Below are positions 1-10,142 of a DNA stretch of 64,000 nucleotides, piece after piece. The stretch comes from Oncomelania hupensis (taxonomy: Eukaryota; Mollusca; Gastropoda; Littorinimorpha; Pomatiopsidae), in assembly GCA_036898135.1 (NCBI GenBank), contig CM072514.1, positions 81,191,541 through 81,255,540 of the forward strand, written 5' to 3'. The notes under the pieces were generated by a model, which ran no database searches, had not been told where the DNA came from, and worked only from the letters and a program-made list of their open reading frames with translations. Position 1 is the stretch's first letter. Every line of letters starts with the position of its first letter. A program made the translations under genes and the position numbers.

Positions 1-190
1 AATTTAACATTGTCATATAGCGCGATGTTTCAGCTCAAAAGCTGCTCAAGGCGCTGGCCGATACAGGATCTAACACAAGCGGCACGAGGCGCCCACTTAC
101 TGCGTTGGGCGCACTGTCTGACGCTCAGACGACTGAGCACAATCCTAGGCGACTGGGTTTGGGAGAGAAGGGAAAACTATACACTGAAAC
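1..190 (-). repeat. SINE 3'-tail fragment
   Basis: The stretch from about 17 to 150 matches 3260-3400 almost word for word (AGCTGCTCAAGGCGCTGGCC, then GATACAGGATCTAAC, then TGAGCACAATCCT). The complete SINE at 3240-3680 runs on the minus strand, so this is its 3' half without the tRNA-like head. Nothing else is visible before the exon at 495. Confidence 0.7.
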
Positions 191-494
191 AACCATCACA
201 CTGATAGCAACATTAAGATGGCCAGTGCTCCCAGCCAATGTTTATGTTAGAAATGCGGGGGAGCGGGGGAAAAAACAACCCATAATTGCGTATAACGCTG
301 ATATATACGTGGACTTCATTTAAACAATAACAATGATCCTTTGAATTTGAAATACGAACAAACAAACGCAAATTCTGATATGCGTGGACTGAATACACCA
401 ACACTTGCGTTCCTTTGTGTAGATGTAGGAGTTTAACAGTTCACTGTGTACAATCGTTATCAGAGGTGAGTACAACGCTTTCTCTACTTTACAG

Positions 495-734
495 GTGTTC
501 TCGCCTGACGACCTTAAGTGCCTCAGCCTCTACAGTGTGCCACCTGAAGCAGGTGGTCTGAGACCGGACTGTGCTGGTCTTTCAGATGGTCCTCACCCGG
601 TAGGCAACGGGCGAATTGACCTCTTCTATCTCTGCACTGAGGGTCAGCTGAAAGGCGTATACCTCTGCCCAAGGTCAAAGCCAGTGTATGACCCCGTGCG
701 AAGAGGATGTGCTCTGGGTGACCTTTTGGAATGA
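495..734 (+). CDS. Terminal exon of a chitin-binding (peritrophin-A/CBM14-like) protein, partial
   Basis: The exon follows a good splice acceptor (pyrimidine-rich tract ending TTTACAG at 488-494) and reads 79 codons in frame 0 to TGA at 732-734. Residues 26-72 fit the chitin-binding type-2 pattern: C26, then DG, then the aromatic LFYLC at 43-47, G50, LCP at 57-59, a YDP turn at 65-67 and a closing C72. One cysteine of the usual six, expected just before the aromatic block, is missing. Such domains bind chitin in extracellular matrices, peritrophic membranes and shell. The exons upstream lie outside the window, so start, signal peptide and repeat number are unknown. The fit is by motif only and no homologue search was made. 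The gene converges on the minus-strand coiled-coil gene ending at 8344. Confidence 0.72.
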   Translation: MFSPDDLKCLSLYSVPPEAGGLRPDCAGLSDGPHPVGNGRIDLFYLCTEGQLKGVYLCPRSKPVYDPVRRGCALGDLLE

Positions 735-1320
735 TGCCAGCTGGTCAACTGACAATAAGAGTGGACACGTTTTAAACTAATTAATAGTGTCTTAGTTTTG
801 TGCTCATGTTCCACGACCATACACCGGTGACAGCAATATTATGTAAAGGAGTAACTAGTTATTGCATAGCAATAAGGACATTAAGAGGCTTTTTGTTACA
901 AAGAGACTATATACACAGCAAAGTGAGATTGTGCTTATACCAGAATAGAAATAGCAAAGATTTCAGAGTGGCACTGTCAGGTTTGTTCGTTAGTTTTTAG
1001 AATATTATTATGTATAGAAGTATTTGTGTTTTTCAGTGACTACCGTTCAGTACACCTGTGAGACGAAGCAAGGTAGAAATTGTATTAAATCGTATTCATT
1101 TTCAGCCTGATAATGTGATGGTTGTAAGATGAAGAAAGAAAGGGCAACCAATCCAACGTTTTGTGAGAAACATCAACAGCTGTAAATTATTAAAGGTTAC
1201 TAAAGTAAACGAAATTGTTATTATATATATAACTGCTGAAGTAAATGTACCGTCTTCTTTCTGTCAGCCATTGGTCCCAGTTTACTTGTTCTGTTTGTTT
1301 TGTTGGGGTTTCTATACATA
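735..1320. other. Probable 3' UTR and intergenic sequence
   Basis: AT-rich sequence after the CBM14-like stop codon. Short ORFs here show no recognisable motif. No convincing AATAAA lies close to the stop, so the end of the transcript is not placed. Confidence 0.4.
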
Positions 1321-1918
1321 TAAAAGGTGGGCCAATAAAATGTTACCACTTTTTAATTGTACATACGTTTTTACAATGAGAACGTTTTCGAAAATTTTCT
1401 TAACAGAAAATTTAATGTCACGGAAGCACCAAATTATCATTTGATACCAAAGGTTTCCCACTTTTTCACTCGTTCTGTACACAGTTTAATAATTGATGAT
1501 ATGCTCAATCCACGCTCCTCTTCTCTGGATTACAGTTGCAACACGCACATTGAAGTATATGATGACATTGCCACACATCTCAAGTGAGATTCTCCGAATT
1601 TCCCGACGGATGATGGTCTTCAGGGCCAAATGATCTGTGGGTTGTCGTAGAACACTTTCTCCTTCATGTTCCCACATAGGAAGTAGTCTGCTGGAGAGAG
1701 ATCAGGGGAGTAGGCAGGTCATGAGTTGTCTGTGCGCCATGAGATAAGCCTATCTCCAGGAAAGAATTGTTTGAGGAATTCCAGTGAAAAAATTGATTAT
1801 GTTTGGTATCAAATAATAATGTGGACATTTTGGTGATTAAAATTTTCGAAAACGTTCTCATTAAAAAAAAACAACTTATTTACCATTAAGAAAAAACATT
1901 TTATTGGTCCACCCTGTA
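1321..1918 (-). mobile_element. Degenerate Tc1/mariner-superfamily DNA transposon
   Basis: Imperfect terminal inverted repeats of about 75 bp bound the element: GCCAATAAAATG and GAGAACGTTTTCGAAAATTT near 1330-1400, and their reverse complements near 1845-1912. TA dinucleotides flank it. The minus strand keeps a transposase remnant broken by a frameshift: a SPDLSPADYFLCG block in one frame (about 1665-1715), and RRGAWIEHIINY with a typical C-terminal helix region in the next (1486-1677). The block corresponds to the last catalytic acidic residue of DD34D/E transposases. The element is too short and too broken to be active. Confidence 0.75.
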
Positions 1919-1931
1919 GATATATATTATA

Positions 1932-2307
1932 CAGGGTGTTCCAAAAGTCTTGGGCACATTTTGACATTGAATATTTCCGAAACTATTAAGGATATAAAAA
2001 AGCATCTGGTAAATTCAGAAAGCTTGTAATCTCAATTTTTACATGGAATGTTCAAAGATGTTCAATGTGAGCACCATTGTTCACACGACACACATCAAGC
2101 CGATAGTCAAATTCTTGCCAAACGCGTCCCAGCATTTTCTGGTTGAGTGAACGCCATTAATGGGTCTGAAAAAATCATAAAAATCAACCGCTTTACAAAA
2201 AACTTAATGTAATTAGCTTTAAAATGGCACAACTTTTATCTTACTACCATTCATAGTAATTGAGATATGGGGACTTCAAATGTGCCCAAGACTTTTGGAA
2301 CACCCTG
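1932..2307 (-). mobile_element. Short mariner-like element with 30-bp perfect inverted ends
   Basis: The first 30 bases (CAGGGTGTTCCAAAAGTCTT, then GGGCACATTT) are the exact reverse complement of the last 30, and TA flanks both ends (1930-1931 and 2308-2309), the expected mariner target duplication. The minus strand inside reads a transposase C-terminus, including GRVWQEFDYRLDVCR and NGAHIEHL followed by a stop. So it is an internally deleted copy keeping only the transposase tail. Perfect ends with a decayed interior suggest mobilisation in trans after the deletion. Confidence 0.85.
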
Positions 2308-2312
2308 TATAT

Positions 2313-2545
2313 TGGCAGAAAGCGTCCAATATTCCCAAGCTGATCCAACAGACCGCACACACAAATGAAAAGTTTTGTCCCGGAAGAGTTTTCAAGAAAA
2401 AAGGTAGGTGACTGGTCTAGCGAAGAAGAAGATAGTCTAGTAGATTGATAGAAAAGAGTAGGAATGAGAAAGAACAAAGGAGAAAGACAGCGAAAGTGGG
2501 AATTTAAAGCACTAAAAGTGGGGATACTATTTATACTGAAACCCC
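2313..2545 (-). repeat. Family A retroposon fragment (A0)
   Basis: Matches the 5' half of the family A consensus on the minus strand (compare 7262-7519 and 48885-49138), from TGGCAGAAAGCGTCCAAT to CCCCCGGCACCC. The 3' half with its microsatellite tail is absent. It abuts the mariner-like element directly, so the junction may be a deletion. Confidence 0.7.
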
Positions 2546-3239
2546 CGGCACCCTCACGGGGGGAGTGTGTGTGTTTGTGTGTGTGTGTGTTTGTAATGAA
2601 TTAGAATGGAATTTATAATGACATGAAAAATAACATAGAACTCAAAACAAAATTTTGGCTTAAATTTAATTTCTTAGCAGAAGTTTCTTTTGTTTGGAAT
2701 AAAAATGTACACGTTTCATAAAAAAACAAAAACATAACATTGAAGACAATAACTGCCCTTATATTACATACTAGCCAAATGTATACATGGAAAACTTCAC
2801 ACCTATGACCAACCAATTTTGTGTCTCTTTTAAGAGGGAAATTTATCACAATACGCTTAATTAGTGGACGGACATTAGAAAGAAAAACAAAGATTTTAAA
2901 AAAATGCACACAACATTTGTAATAAATTAAAGAAAGGACGGGGATCCCAAATAGATATTTAATGTTTAAAGTGGATCCCGCATATATTTTTGAAGCAAAT
3001 GTAACCGTAGTCACGTCTGTGGTATCTCTCAGTATCTGTCAAAGTATTTTTACTGTCATGATGGCTGACGATCGTCTGTATAACGCTTTAGCCAAACCCC
3101 TTGTAAGCGCAGGGTTGTCAAAAGCTAAAGGGAATTTCCCTTTTGTGAGGCAGAGAAGGGAATCCAGACGAGTCCAATGCTTGTTATCTCCGTGTGTGGA
3201 ATTTCCTCCAGTTACAACATAGGGGAGGCCCATTCGCAT
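2546..3239. other. AT-rich sequence with a short GT run; no supported gene
   Basis: A (GT)n-rich run lies at 2565-2595. A 133-codon minus-strand ORF (2613-3014) and a short plus-strand ORF (2962-3222) are present, but both lack recognisable motifs, and the first is hydrophobic and AT-driven. Confidence 0.4.
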
Positions 3240-3680
3240 ACAGCTATTTATTTAATCGTTCTTATATAGCGCTTTACCAGCTCAAGAGCTGCTCAAGGCG
3301 CTGGCCGATACAGGATCTAACTCAAGCCGCCCGAGACGCCCACCCGCAGCCTTTGGGCGCATGGTCTGACGCCCGTACAACTGAGCATAATCCTGGGCAG
3401 CCAGGGATGGGGGAGAAGGACCTAGGTGCATGCTGGGTGTGTTCTTGTTACCGGCACTCACCCGTCTAGGACATAAGCGTCATTATCTTTAAAGTCCGTT
3501 ATGATGGAATGTATGCGACACAGACTAGACCTCGGTTTATACTCTCATCCGAAGGAGTAGGAAACGGGAGTAAAGTGTCTTTCCCAAGGACACAACACAA
3601 TGCCCCGGCCTGGGCTCGAACCCGGGACCTTCAGATCCGCAAGCCAAAGCTCTACCATTAGGCCACCGTTCCCTCAGCTA
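3240..3680 (-). mobile_element. Full-length tRNA-derived SINE
   Basis: Read on the minus strand, the head (3680 to 3600) has a pol III A box (GTGGCCTAATGGTAGAGC) and B box (GGGTTCGAGCCC). A central domain follows with CCTTGGGAAAGACACTTTAC (about 3595-3570). A 3' region of about 180 bp ends GCGCTATATAAGAACG near 3255. The same 3' region recurs without head at 1-190, 8125-8215, 10835-10960, 28670-28850 and 50490-50560. Its last bases resemble the 3' end of the L2-type LINE at 54690-55545, which would fit a borrowed LINE tail (inference). Confidence 0.75.
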
Positions 3681-3969
3681 TTACACAAGGCAATGGATCA
3701 ATTTCTATCAACACCACCAGTGATTTCTCAGGGCTTGCAACGTAAATTCAGGGATTTTTTTCTTTGGATTTTCAATCGCACTCTGCACTCTCCGGAAAAG
3801 CGAACTTTGCTTGGGGTGTCCTCTGGCCCTGAGTGCGGTGATAAAGAAAAAGGGTAGGCCTTTGGACTATAGTATGGGTATGCACTTGCACCCACAAATG
3901 GAGTTTCTGACGGGTTAGCACCCCTTTACAGAGTCCAGGAAGCAGCAGTCCTTGGAGCCTTATCAGGGC

Positions 3970-4602
3970 TACATTACATTACATTACGTTATTATTGCTT
4001 TAGGTCCAGCGGACTCTTCCGAACCAAATCAGGACCAGTATAGCCGAATCAGGATCACAAAATCAAGACCACAACCTCGCTGAAAGAGGACTCGCCCCTG
4101 ATTGGCATAAAAGATCTGCCGAAACAACCCTAGTGGCAACACTGAAGGCACTCCACCAGCCGGTCACTTTACAATAAACACATCTCACGCAAGGGACGCT
4201 TAGGCTATACTCTAATTTATTGAACCCCCGTTTACTAAAACAAAATAGAATGTAAACATCAGTATAAAATATCAAAACACATACATATAAAATGCCTATA
4301 TTGCCAAATAATAACATCATAGGAAGCCCCAGAGACCACCTGGCAAAAAGTGTTCAATATTTCCAAGCTGATCCAACAGACCTCACACACAAATGAGGAG
4401 TTTTGTCCTAGAAGATTTTTCAAGAAAAAAAGTAGGTGACTGATCTAGTGAAGAAAAAGATAGTATAGTAGATTGATAGAACAGAGTAGGAATGAGAAAG
4501 AACAAAGGAGAAAGACAGCAACAGTGGGAATTTAAAGCACTAAATTTCCAGGAAAATGGGGATTCTATTTATACTGAAACAAACGGCACCCACGCGGCGG
4601 TT
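3970..4602 (-). mobile_element. Family A retroposon copy A1
   Basis: Minus-strand copy. Its 3' end carries an (ATTAC)n tail at 3970-3990, then TTTAGGTCCAGCGGACTCTT, and it runs 5' to about 4602. Near-identical 12-bp flanks CCTTATCAGGGC (3958-3969) and CCTTATCAAGGC (4603-4614) are a probable target-site duplication with one change. No ORF is conserved among copies, so the family looks non-autonomous. Confidence 0.8.
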
Positions 4603-4677
4603 CCTTATCAAGGCAACAAACAACGTAGAATATAACTATAAAGATAGACTAAATCGGGAATAACACATATTGTTGTT

Positions 4678-5284
4678 CCTATCCTATCCTGTCCCGTAAC
4701 CCGAAGGTCGTAGGGGCACCACAGATGATCGTTTAACCAGCATACTCCATCTTTCTCTGTCCTCAGCAGCCCTGATGGCTTCGCTCAGTGTCAAACCAGT
4801 CCATTCACGAATGTTGTCCTCCCACCTCTTTTTCGGTCTCCCTCTTCTTCTACCTCCTTGCACTGTGCCTTGCAGAATAGTCTTTGCAAGGCCTGATGAT
4901 CTGGTGACGTGGCCATACCACCGAAGTTTCCGTTTCTTCACCACTGTTAGCAGGTCATCGTGTTGTCCAATGGCTTGTGTGATGGTCTGTCGGACTTCGT
5001 CGTTGGTGATGTGTTGGGTATAGGAAATGCCCAGAAGTCTTCTGTAGCACCTCATCTCCATGCTTTGTATTCTTCGTTGGAGATCTGCTGTGAGGGTCCA
5101 TGCTTCGCAAGCATATAGGAAGATGGAGATGACAAGGGAGCGCAGCAGTCTTACTTTGGAATGTAGACTGATGGTCCTGTCTTTCCAAATGGGCTTCAAC
5201 CTTGTCAGGGCAGCAGTTGTTTGTGCGATCCTGGAGAGGACTTCCTGTCGGGACCCATTGTCTGATACAATGGCTCCTAAATAT
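4678..5284 (-). mobile_element. 5'-truncated RTE-clade LINE copy with perfect 11-bp duplication
   Basis: The minus strand encodes the C-terminal region of an RTE-type reverse transcriptase (171 codons, 4684-5199, with YACEAWTLTADLQRR, KRKLRWYGHVTR, GRPKKRWEDNIREWTGL and the ending PLRPSGYGTG). The 3' tail is (AGGAT)n at 4678-4690. The 11-bp sequence ATATTGTTGTT flanks it at 4667-4677 and 5285-5295. The 3'-domain ORF is unbroken, so the insertion is fairly young although truncated. Confidence 0.88.
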
Positions 5285-5558
5285 ATATTGTTGTTATAAG
5301 CTTGATTATCCGCTTAAAGTGAAGCTGAAGGCGATGGCCAGCCTCTTGCTACTATCACAATCGCACGCTTCAAGCAATCGCTCTCCCCGTTCCTCCTTGT
5401 TGTTTGTTTTTTCATCACTAGCCTGCTGGACAGAGAATGGACGATTAATAAAACAAATATGCACAGTGAAGTCAAAAGTGGACTGTTGTTATACAGAGAG
5501 ACACAACAGTTTGTGTAAGACACAGGCAGTGGTCGTCTCACCCAAACAAATGGAACTG

Positions 5559-5915
5559 ATTGATTGATTGATTGTTGCTTTAGGTCCAGCGGACTCTTCC
5601 GAGCCAAATCAGGACCGGACAACCCCCGATCCGCATAAAAGATCTGCCGAAACAACCCCAGTGGGAAAATTGAATGCCCTCCACAGGCCAGTCACTTTAC
5701 AATAAAGACATCCCACGCAGGGGACGGCTGAGGCTTTACCCCAACTACTCGAACCCCCGGTTACAAAAACAAAATAGAATACAAACATCATTATAAATTA
5801 TTAACAAAACACATACATATAAAATGCCTATAGTGCTAAATAATGACATCATAGGAAGCCCTAGTGACCACCCGGCAGAAAGCGTCCAACATTCCCAAGC
5901 TGATCCAACAGACCT
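5559..5915 (-). mobile_element. Family A retroposon copy A2, 5'-truncated
   Basis: Minus-strand copy with a (TGATT)/(ATTG)n tail at 5559-5575, truncated after CCAACAGACC. A perfect 14-bp duplication AACAAATGGAACTG lies at 5545-5558 and 5916-5929. Microsatellite tail, 5' truncation and long duplication together indicate target-primed reverse transcription. Confidence 0.88.
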
Positions 5916-6060
5916 AACAAATGGAACTGGAGTTATTCTTCGCTAACTGAACCTTATATAGTTTGGTCTCCAGTTTAAAGCGACCCAGGATCACTCTCAT
6001 GCACAAAAAGGTTTAATGAGGGGGGAGTCAAGATTGAACCTTTAGCGAAGGTTATGTACA

Positions 6061-6365
6061 CTATTCTATCCTATCCTATCCCGTAACTCAAAGGTCGTTG
6101 GGGCTCCACAAATGATCATTATATTTAACCAGCGTATGCATCTTCCTCTGTTTTCAGCAACCCTCATGGCTTCGTTCAATGTCAAACCAGTCCATTCTCG
6201 AATGTGGTCCTCCACCTCTTTTTCTGTCTCCCTCTTCTTCTGCCTCCTTGCACCGTGCCTTGCAGGATTTTTTTGCAAGGCCTGATGCTCTGGTGACGTG
6301 TTCATACCATCGCAGTTTCTGTTTCTTCACCATTGTGAGCATGTCATCATGTTGTTCAATGGCTA
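6061..6365 (-). mobile_element. RTE-clade LINE fragment
   Basis: Minus-strand 3' fragment of the same RTE family: (AGGAT)n tail at 6061-6080, then the degraded C-terminal domain (KQKLRWYEHVTRASGLAK and HIREWTGLTLNEAMR lie in different frames, so at least one frameshift). It ends near 6365, where similarity to the copy at 14338-17249 stops. Confidence 0.8.
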
Positions 6366-6732
6366 TATGTACACTAGCATTACCTATGTGCCACAGATCC
6401 AATAAAACCAGCTCAAAGAGCCAATATTCACATCACAACCTGGTGTTGCTAACACGCCAGTATCACACTATTGAGCAGTTGTAAATACAACCAAGCAGCA
6501 GTTTTAACTTCTTTGGGTATTATCGCCAGCCAAGAAATCGTTCTTATAAATCACATCACCGTATAATTCAAACTTGGTTGAACAGAAAATCATCATTTTC
6601 CCAAAAGCAAGATTTGCACATAGTTTCAACCTTACAAATCACGTTCATTTTAAAATAAACAAATAAATATAATAATGGAAGCAAAAATAAATAAATACAT
6701 TTAAAAGTTTTTGACAGTGCAAAAAAACAACA

Positions 6733-7519
6733 TTACATTACATTACATAATTGTTGCTTTAGGTCCAGCGGACTCTTCCGAGCCAAATCAGGACCGGACA
6801 ACCCCAATCCGCATAAAAGATCTGCTGAAACAACCCTAGTGGGAAAACTGAATGCCCTCCACCGGCCAGTCACTTTACAATAAAGACATCCCATGCAGGG
6901 GACGGCTGAGGCTTCACCCCAACCTATCGAACCCCAGTTTACAAAAACAAAATAGAATACAAACATCATTATAAATTATCAATAAAACACATACATATAA
7001 AATGCCTACACAGGCCTGAAAATGGCGACTAATTTAGTCGCCATGGCTAGTGAAAAAAAAAATTGGCGACTTAAAAAAAAACTTTAGTCGCCAAATGCAA
7101 GTGCGCTAAAATGAACTTTTTTTTAGTTTGGCTAGTAAAATTTTTAGTTTGGCTAGTAACATTTTTAAGTTACTAGCCAAAGGCTAGTGGGACCTTTTTT
7201 TCATTTTCAGGGCTGCTACATTGCTAAATAATAACATCATAGGAAGCCCTAGTGACCACCTGGCAGAAAGCGTCCAATATTCCCAAGCTGATCCAACAGA
7301 CCTCATACACAAACAAGGAGTCTTGTCCCGGAAGAGTTTTCAAGAAAAAAGGTAGGAGACTGGTCTAGCGAAGAAGACGATAGTATAGCAGATTGATAGA
7401 ACAGAGCAGGAATGAGAAAGAGCAAATGAGAAAGACAGCGTCAGTGGGAATTTAAAGCACTAAATTTCCAGAAAGTGGGGATACTATTTATACTGAAACT
7501 CCCGGCACCCCAACGGGGG
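6733..7519 (-). mobile_element. Family A retroposon copy A3, interrupted by a small DNA element
   Basis: Minus-strand copy with (ATTAC)n tail at 6733-6748. The 12-bp flanks AAAAAAACAACA at 6721-6732 and 7520-7531 are identical. The copy is split at 7010/7216 by a 205-bp insertion. Without it the copy is about 580 bp and lacks the 5' terminal section present in the copy at 37525-38228. Confidence 0.85.
7011..7215. mobile_element. 205-bp hAT-like miniature element nested in A3
   Basis: The ends CAGGCCTGAAAATG and CATTTTCAGGGCTG are inverted repeats with one mismatch, and CTACA is duplicated at 7006-7010 and 7216-7220. Comparison with other family A copies (TGCCTACATTGCT uninterrupted) proves the insertion. 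The interior holds GGCGACTAA/TTAGTCGCC palindromes and a repeated TTAGTTTGGCTAGTAA. CAG ends with a 5-bp duplication suggest a hAT5-type origin, but no transposase is present to confirm it. Confidence 0.8.
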
Positions 7520-7531
7520 AAAAAAACAACA

Positions 7532-8343
7532 AAAACTGCAACAAGCAACAAACGTTAAAAAAGAATAAACATTAAAAAGAGCTATATCGTGTGGAAAATA
7601 TTGAAATAAATGGACTTGTGTCCTCTTTAGCTGCGTTATGACCACCAAATACAAAATTGGGAGGAAAAACTTGATTTTGTCAAGTTTAAAGATTCCGTTT
7701 GAGGTTAAAAAAAAAAGAAAAAAAAAACAAACAACAGCAACGTGCTCCCATCTTTCCATTTTCATAAGATATTACCCGCATGTTTTTCATGTTACAAACA
7801 AACATGTTAGCTGTCACAACGGCTACATCTCCTGTACACAATATTCAAAACACAGTAATAAACAGGAACTGTCAAACAACCAGTCACACAATCAAAGGAC
7901 CTTTTTGTTTTCTTTCTTTTTTTTTTCTTTTTTTTTTAGGGGGGGGGGGGGGCGAGGAGGGATTGGGGAAGGTGGAGAGGAGGGGGGTGGGGTGAAGGGT
8001 TGAAGGTGGGCAGAGGGGGAGTCAGAGGTTTTATCGACTCATGCTGTTCGTCCAACAGAACTCAAAATGATATCTATTGTCTTTTGGACTGTAGGTAAAA
8101 TAAACAGTTATAATCATTAATTTCTTCATTCTCATATAAGCGCTTTTACAGTCCAAGAGCTTCTCAAGGTGATGGCCGATACAGGACCTAACTTTGAAGC
8201 CACTCGTTGGTGCCTACTTATAGTTATAATAACACTGACAGCCGACGTACAAAGCATTACCATCGTATCACCATTGCAGAATAGCCGGCATTGGCTTTAG
8301 ACTAGACGGCAATGCAAACTATATACAATCCGCATCCAGACCG
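7532..8343. other. Intergenic region and 3' flank of the LEKR1-like gene
   Basis: Holds homopolymer-rich stretches (poly-T then a G run at about 7915-7952, then a GGA-rich segment) and a minus-strand SINE-tail fragment at about 8125-8215 (ATATAAGCGCTTTTACAG). The 3' UTR of the minus-strand gene should lie just below 8344; its polyadenylation site could not be placed. Confidence 0.45.
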
Positions 8344-8612
8344 TCAAGAGGGCCTGCCTAACAAAGCGCTGATCCTCCTTCGTGTGTCAGCCACAGTGTC
8401 GGTGTGTTTCTGTCTGGGGGTGCGCGACGCTTCTCCTTTGTAGCTGACGTTGACCGCGTTGGTGGGTACTGGGGGTCTGGGCTTGCCGTCCTCGCTGTGT
8501 GCAGAGCTGGACTGCAGGCTGCCGACGCTGGCGCTGGGACGTAAGGGTGCCAGCCCGTTGTTGCTGAGGCGTGTGGGGGTTCTGCTGCTTCCTCCCGATG
8601 AAGGGTACCCGC
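8344..8612 (-). CDS. LEKR1: LEKR1-like coding exon 16 (residues 599-687, stop)
   Basis: Acceptor ATTGTCACAG|GCGGGTACC; TGA at 8346-8344. Encodes a low-complexity Ser/Pro/Arg tail (GGYPSSGGSSRTPTRLSNN, then KPRPPVPTN), ending in the basic TRRRISALLGRPS. The local GC content is clearly higher than in the introns, as expected for coding sequence. Confidence 0.85.
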
Positions 8613-8779
8613 CTGTGACAATTGCCAACAAAATCAAAATGTGTCAGTGATTCGTCCTTAATCCTTGAGTGGCTTAAAAGTAAGTCCAGATTGAAAGTTA
8701 TTGATAATTTGTGTAAACAGTTCTGCCTTTGCATGAAAATGCATGGTGAGCCTAACAGTGGTAAAATGTAACTGCCTAT

Positions 8780-9222
8780 TCTCTGATTTCAACTCACAAC
8801 TACGAGAGCTGCCCAAAAAGGACCCTACTCTGACACTTGGCCGTGTGTCTTCTTACGTCTTATGTCAGCTGTTGTTGTCAATGTGAGGCGATATCCGAGA
8901 TCAACAATTAAATTCCACAACTGTAAGTACATTGTATATTAAAATCACGCACCTGTTTTGTTATCTGTAATTCGGTTGTGTTTGTTGATGTCTGTATTTC
9001 TATGTACTTCATGAGTGTTCCAGTCAGGCGTGGTGGGTCTGCTGTCTAGTCTATACTGGTGACTACATAGGTCGCACTAGATCTATGCTTTATTTGTTTG
9101 TTATGTATCTTGTGCATGCGTGCCGCTGATCTAAAGCATTCTTTGTGTCATGTACACTATAACTGTATGTACGTCACTTGGCGAATAAGTCTTGAATTGA
9201 ATTGAATTGAATTGAATAAGGA
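8780..9222 (+). repeat. 3' end of a LINE or SINE with (TTGAA)n tail
   Basis: The sequence ends with GCGAATAAGTCTTGAATTGAA and further TTGAA units at 9183-9220, a microsatellite tail typical of L2/CR1-type retroposons. The upstream 400 bp is non-coding and looks like a LINE 3' UTR. The 5' limit is a guess. It lies in the last intron of the LEKR1-like gene. Confidence 0.5.
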
Positions 9223-9755
9223 ACACGGTACAATTTGCTTCATGCAAAGGCAGTGCTATTTACAAAAGTTACAAACTATTTTTAATCGGGAGCTACTTAT
9301 CAACCATCTGGGGAGCTACTTTTCAACCATCTGTGCAATAACAGATATTGGCAGTATTAAATCATTACCGTTATCAAGCCAGACTATACATTATAGTCCT
9401 AGTGCATTGAACAAACTGTCTCTCATAGTCAATGAATGACTTGTGCGTAACAGTTGGGTTGACTGTCTGGCTGTTTAGTTATGAAGTATGTGAAACTGAC
9501 TGATTAACTGACTCAAATGATGTCAATAAAATCTGTAAAATAAAATCCCTTTATAACTTTAGACTCTGTACGAACTCGGCCTGTATCAACAGTATGAAGA
9601 TGGGCTTGGTATATTAACTCGGCCTACGTGTATATCAGCTGCAGAAGATGACAAATCGTGGCTCACACATTTCATTGCACTGGAAATAATTGTAACACCT
9701 GACCATTCATTGTGTGCTATTTTGTCCCTTAAGGAGAACAGCAAAGCAAACTAAC

Positions 9756-9864
9756 CGTTTGGCTTTTTCAAGGCCAATAGCTCTCGTCTGGCCTCCCCTA
9801 AAGACTCTGTGAGTTCAAACCTCTCCTCACACTCACTCCGCACTGTGTCCTGTAGGAATTGAAC
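9756..9864 (-). CDS. LEKR1: LEKR1-like coding exon 15 (residues 563-599)
   Basis: Acceptor TTGATTTCAG, donor AAACG|GTTAGT, phase 1 out. Encodes VQFLQDTVRSECEERFELTE, then SLGEARRELLALKKPN. It is the last coiled-coil segment. Confidence 0.83.
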
Positions 9865-10008
9865 CTGAAATCAAACCCATCAGGAAAACCAGCTACAATT
9901 ACATGGAGTCTGAGGTCATGTTTCAAACTTTTATACAAGATACGTTGGATAATAGAAGAGTTTATTAATCCACTATAGAGGTGAAAGAAGCATTTTAGGA
10001 TGACTAAC

Positions 10009-10142
10009 CTCTTCCTGCGCCTGTTTGAGATCCTTCCTCAGTGTGGCAAGCTGCTCCTCGCTGACCTTGAGTTGTGAGCGAAGGTCGTTCACCTGGACCG
10101 TCAGCTCCCCCGCCTTTTCCTGACCTTGACTCTCAAATTTAC
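10009..10142 (-). CDS. LEKR1: LEKR1-like coding exon 14 (residues 518-562), acceptor inside a tandem repeat
   Basis: Acceptor TGTACACAG|GTAAATTTGAG, donor GAAGAG|GTTAGT, phase 0 out. Encodes KFESQGQEKAGELTVQVND and a QLATLRKDLKQAQEE helix. The acceptor and first 18 exon bases are repeated four more times upstream in a 76-bp tandem array (10125-10504), so this is the innermost of five candidate acceptors. It gives an open frame directly. Confidence 0.8.

Noticed and set aside
2613..3014. 133-codon minus-strand ORF with hydrophobic stretches
   Set aside because: AT-rich composition explains the Phe/Leu/Ile content; no motif, no splice context, no second copy.
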